Positions 61,374-64,000 of a DNA stretch of 64,000 nucleotides are shown here, piece after piece. Where the stretch lies: NCBI GenBank assembly GCA_037962975.1, contig CM075669.1:83372001-83436000 (forward strand). The letters run 5' to 3'. The notes under the pieces are model-generated. The model saw nothing but the letters and a program-made list of their open reading frames with translations, had not been told where the DNA came from and did not search any database. The first letter of the stretch is position 1. Each line of letters begins with the position of its first letter. Position numbers and translations under genes: made by a program. This DNA comes from Clitoria ternatea (lineage: Eukaryota; Streptophyta; Magnoliopsida; Fabales; Fabaceae).

Positions 61374-64000
61374 AACGTTTGGAATCTAACTAGAATAGAA
61401 AATTTTGTGACCACTTGGAAGAAAGAAATGGTAGCCTTAGAAATTTAAGAAAAGAGATAGATTTAATAAAAAGAGACTTGATTAAAACAAATGGACTTTG
61501 AAATTAATTATTTTAGTAGAATAAAGATACTAAGAACAAAGAAATAACGAACTAGAATTTTAAAATTTGACTAAGGTTCTGAAAAGAATCCTAATAAATT
61601 AATAGGATTATTTACTTAAATAAATTCAGTTTAGGATCTGGAATTCTTAAAAGGGGTAATGTCATAATAGAAATTAAGGTAGTTACTATAAGTAGAAAAA
61701 GAGATCAAAGGAAGTTTTGTACCTAGAATAAATGGGTTAGTAATTAAGAGATGAAATTTTTAGGGTATACTAGTTTTTAAGCTCACAAATAAAACAAATA
61801 GAACTTATCAAATCAATTGACAAACTTTTGGTTGACAAAACAACATTAGGCCAATTTAAGATATCTCAAATTGAATAGACTTCTAAGTAGTAAGCAGGTA
61901 ACTATAAAGCAAAAAGAGATTAATCATAGTTATATAATTAGTCACTAAAGAAGGAATTTTCAAATCTAGAAAAGTCACATTTAGGAGAGATATCACTATG
62001 TGATGTAAGAGATTAAGTTAGGACAAAAGAAGTTCTATCTCGAATACTAATTAATAAGAAAGGGTTTTAGAACTAAATCTTAGACTTATCGTGAAAAGAA
62101 ACAAAATCTATTAATTAAATAATAACTTTTATTAACTAAGAAATAATAGACTTGGTTATGATATTAAGATCAAGGTAGTACTCAGATTTCTAAACAGCTA
62201 ATAGACACTCATAAAAGGGAATAAATTTAGTTAATCAAAAGAACGCAGTTAAGGGAATAATTTAGTTGATGTAGTCAAGAATAATGAAGTAATAGTTACA
62301 CAATTTGGTAATTTTAAGCTGAAGAAAAATATCACTATATCATTATCGGGATATAAAGGATTAGTGGCTGATTTAGTGATCAAGAAAATAAGATTAATAA
62401 TAAAGTCCACCTAGATTAGAAAAGGTAAATAACCAATGAGGCCGCCTGACAATAACTAAGGAGTTTATAATTGGACCTTAGGAAGTTGAATTAAGCAAGG
62501 AAATAATCACACGCAAGTGAATAGAGAATGTCCAACAAGTGGATAAATGAAAAATACAAAGAGCATTGAACTAAATAATATACCATTAGTAACAAATTAA
62601 GTTAAGGAAATGTCAATAACGTGAACTGTATAAATGGTAAGGATATAATGTAAACGCTTACGTCTAGTTACCTATATAAGTAAATTTTTAGTGACGTTAA
62701 TTGCGCAATTACTTGCTAAGCCTTGGTAATGATGAAGATTAAAATTTATATTATGCGTGTGTGTAATGACTACTTAATATTACATATAATATAACACTTG
62801 TTGGTTGACTGATTATGTGACATGATGGGATATATGACTGTGAATGATTGTATACAGAAATACGTCTGGTAGTTACGTGATGAATGGTATAATGCATTGT
62901 ATGTTGTGATGTTATTGAGTACTTGTTGATGTGGTATGGTTGTGAATATTGTATGATGCATGGATAACTAGACGAGGAAAATTTGTAAATAAAGCATTTG
63001 GAAAATGGTATCGGTAGGGGTCCCAAAATGATTAAAATATGAAAGTATGTGAGACTCGGATCCGAGATGAATTGTGGACGTTAAAACACCAATGTACCCT
63101 AAATTGTTGAGAAAGTGTAAAACCTCACTTCATTCCTAAGTGTCGAGCAAGTTTACTAAAATAAAGAAAAAGAAGAAATTTAGTTATACTAAGTAAAGAA
63201 AAAAAGAACTCGATATTAGGAATGGAGGGGAGTCATTTAGGGGACCCTACCCTGGACCACTGAATAAAAATATATTGTTGAATTATGCATCATATTTGGA
63301 GTTGAAGAGGGATGTTGGAAAAATCCCCTAGAGCATACAGTGATGGGTACACTAAATAATCTGCCACACCTCGATACCTGAGGGCAGTCTAGGGTATAAC
63401 CAGAGGCAGGAATTCTAAGTGGCATCGAATTCACGCCCGTCACCGCACAGCCCATAGCAAACTCTAGTGTACTTTGACAAGAGGCGGGATTTTCTATGAC
63501 CGTGGAGTGCCCGTTCTATGGTGATGTATGATTGGCCATTTTGATGTTGAGACTGTGAGTCCTTACCCATTTATGAAAACTAAAACGAGGAGAGCTCTGG
63601 TCACTTTAGTTAGGCAAGGGAGATAAGGGTGGCAGGATGTGCACATGATTATTGGTATATGAGATTGTTGAGGAGGAGATGGGCCTACAATGCATCATAA
63701 TGACTAATAAAGAAAATGGAAATGACAAAATGAACTCATGCATTGCCTCATTGTACTGTGATTGTGACTGTTTATTACTTAAGTAAGACTTTGTAGAACT
63801 TAGTAACCCTGAGAGATGAATGGGAAAATAAGGATGATTATCTGAGATCAAAAGTGGTGAGATAACTTAGAATGTATCTTAGGAACCCCAAAGAGAGTGG
63901 GTGGGACTCGATCCTGGATTGCTTGTGTTGTATGTGGACAGGTGTTGATAAGACACATTTTTGATTGTTGTGGAGGTGAAGACTCACCCTTATGCTAAAT
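57940..64000 (+). mobile_element. Gypsy-type LTR A, second copy, running off the window
   Basis: Starts TGTAACAGCC at 57940 and is homologous, inverted, to 23301-33570 throughout. By comparison with that copy (about 6.3 kb) only about 0.3 kb should be missing, the last visible bases being GGTGAAGACTCACCCTTATG. A leader-like CT-rich region with short ORFs lies at 59860-60330. Whether gag and pol follow cannot be seen. Confidence 0.85.
61339..61372. repeat. AT dinucleotide microsatellite
   Basis: Uninterrupted TA run of about 34 bases in the right LTR A copy. Confidence 0.9.

Overview
This window is plant nuclear DNA, almost certainly heterochromatic. Every interpretable feature is a transposable element: Ty1/copia elements of Sirevirus type, several large Ty3/gypsy-style LTRs (assigned from LTR form only; none keeps an internal region here), and one CACTA (En/Spm-like) DNA transposon with TNP2-type and Ulp1-type proteins. 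I see no host gene, tRNA or rRNA gene. A dicot, probably a legume, is my best guess from the style of the LTRs; this is inference only.

The main structure is a nested stack from 7461 to about 43935, readable from the 3' LTR of copia F outwards to inwards. (1) The copia F 3' LTR is interrupted by gypsy LTR B at 8122. (2) LTR B is split at 9529/42153 by LTR C (9530-42152, target duplication CATTC). (3) LTR C holds two independent insertions: full-length copia D (11147-20573, duplication AATAC) and a CACTA element (21944-41236, duplication TTA). (4) The Ulp1 gene of the CACTA element is split by LTR A (23301-33570, minus strand, near-duplication TTCTA/TTCTG). (5) LTR A is split in a 68-70 bp repeat array by LTR B' (26655-30580, minus strand), a relative of LTR B.

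Layout: 1-3026 is the right-hand part of LTR H, which interrupts the reverse transcriptase gene of copia F. 3027-7460 is the rest of F pol plus a long decayed ORF in env position. 7461-43935 is the nest. 43936-47955 holds unassigned DNA, a copia solo LTR (44592-45878, duplication TCTAC), a tandem array of about 48-49 bp units, and a decayed retroelement ORF. The latter is split by copia E (47956-57413, duplication CCTCT). From 57940 to the end is a second, inverted copy of LTR A.

D and E are autonomous-type Sireviruses that have decayed: initiator-Met primer binding site, gag with zinc knuckles, protease, integrase, RT, RNase H, repeated polypurine tracts before the 3' LTR, and LTRs packed with a palindromic motif centred on GAATCGATTC. 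By eye the LTRs of E differ by roughly 1.5-2% and those of D by roughly 4-5%, so E is the younger. No element looks able to move on its own. The strongest new-looking threads are the family-specific short-motif arrays in nearly all elements, the env-position ORFs of F and D, and a shared pair of stops at the gag/pol border of D and E.
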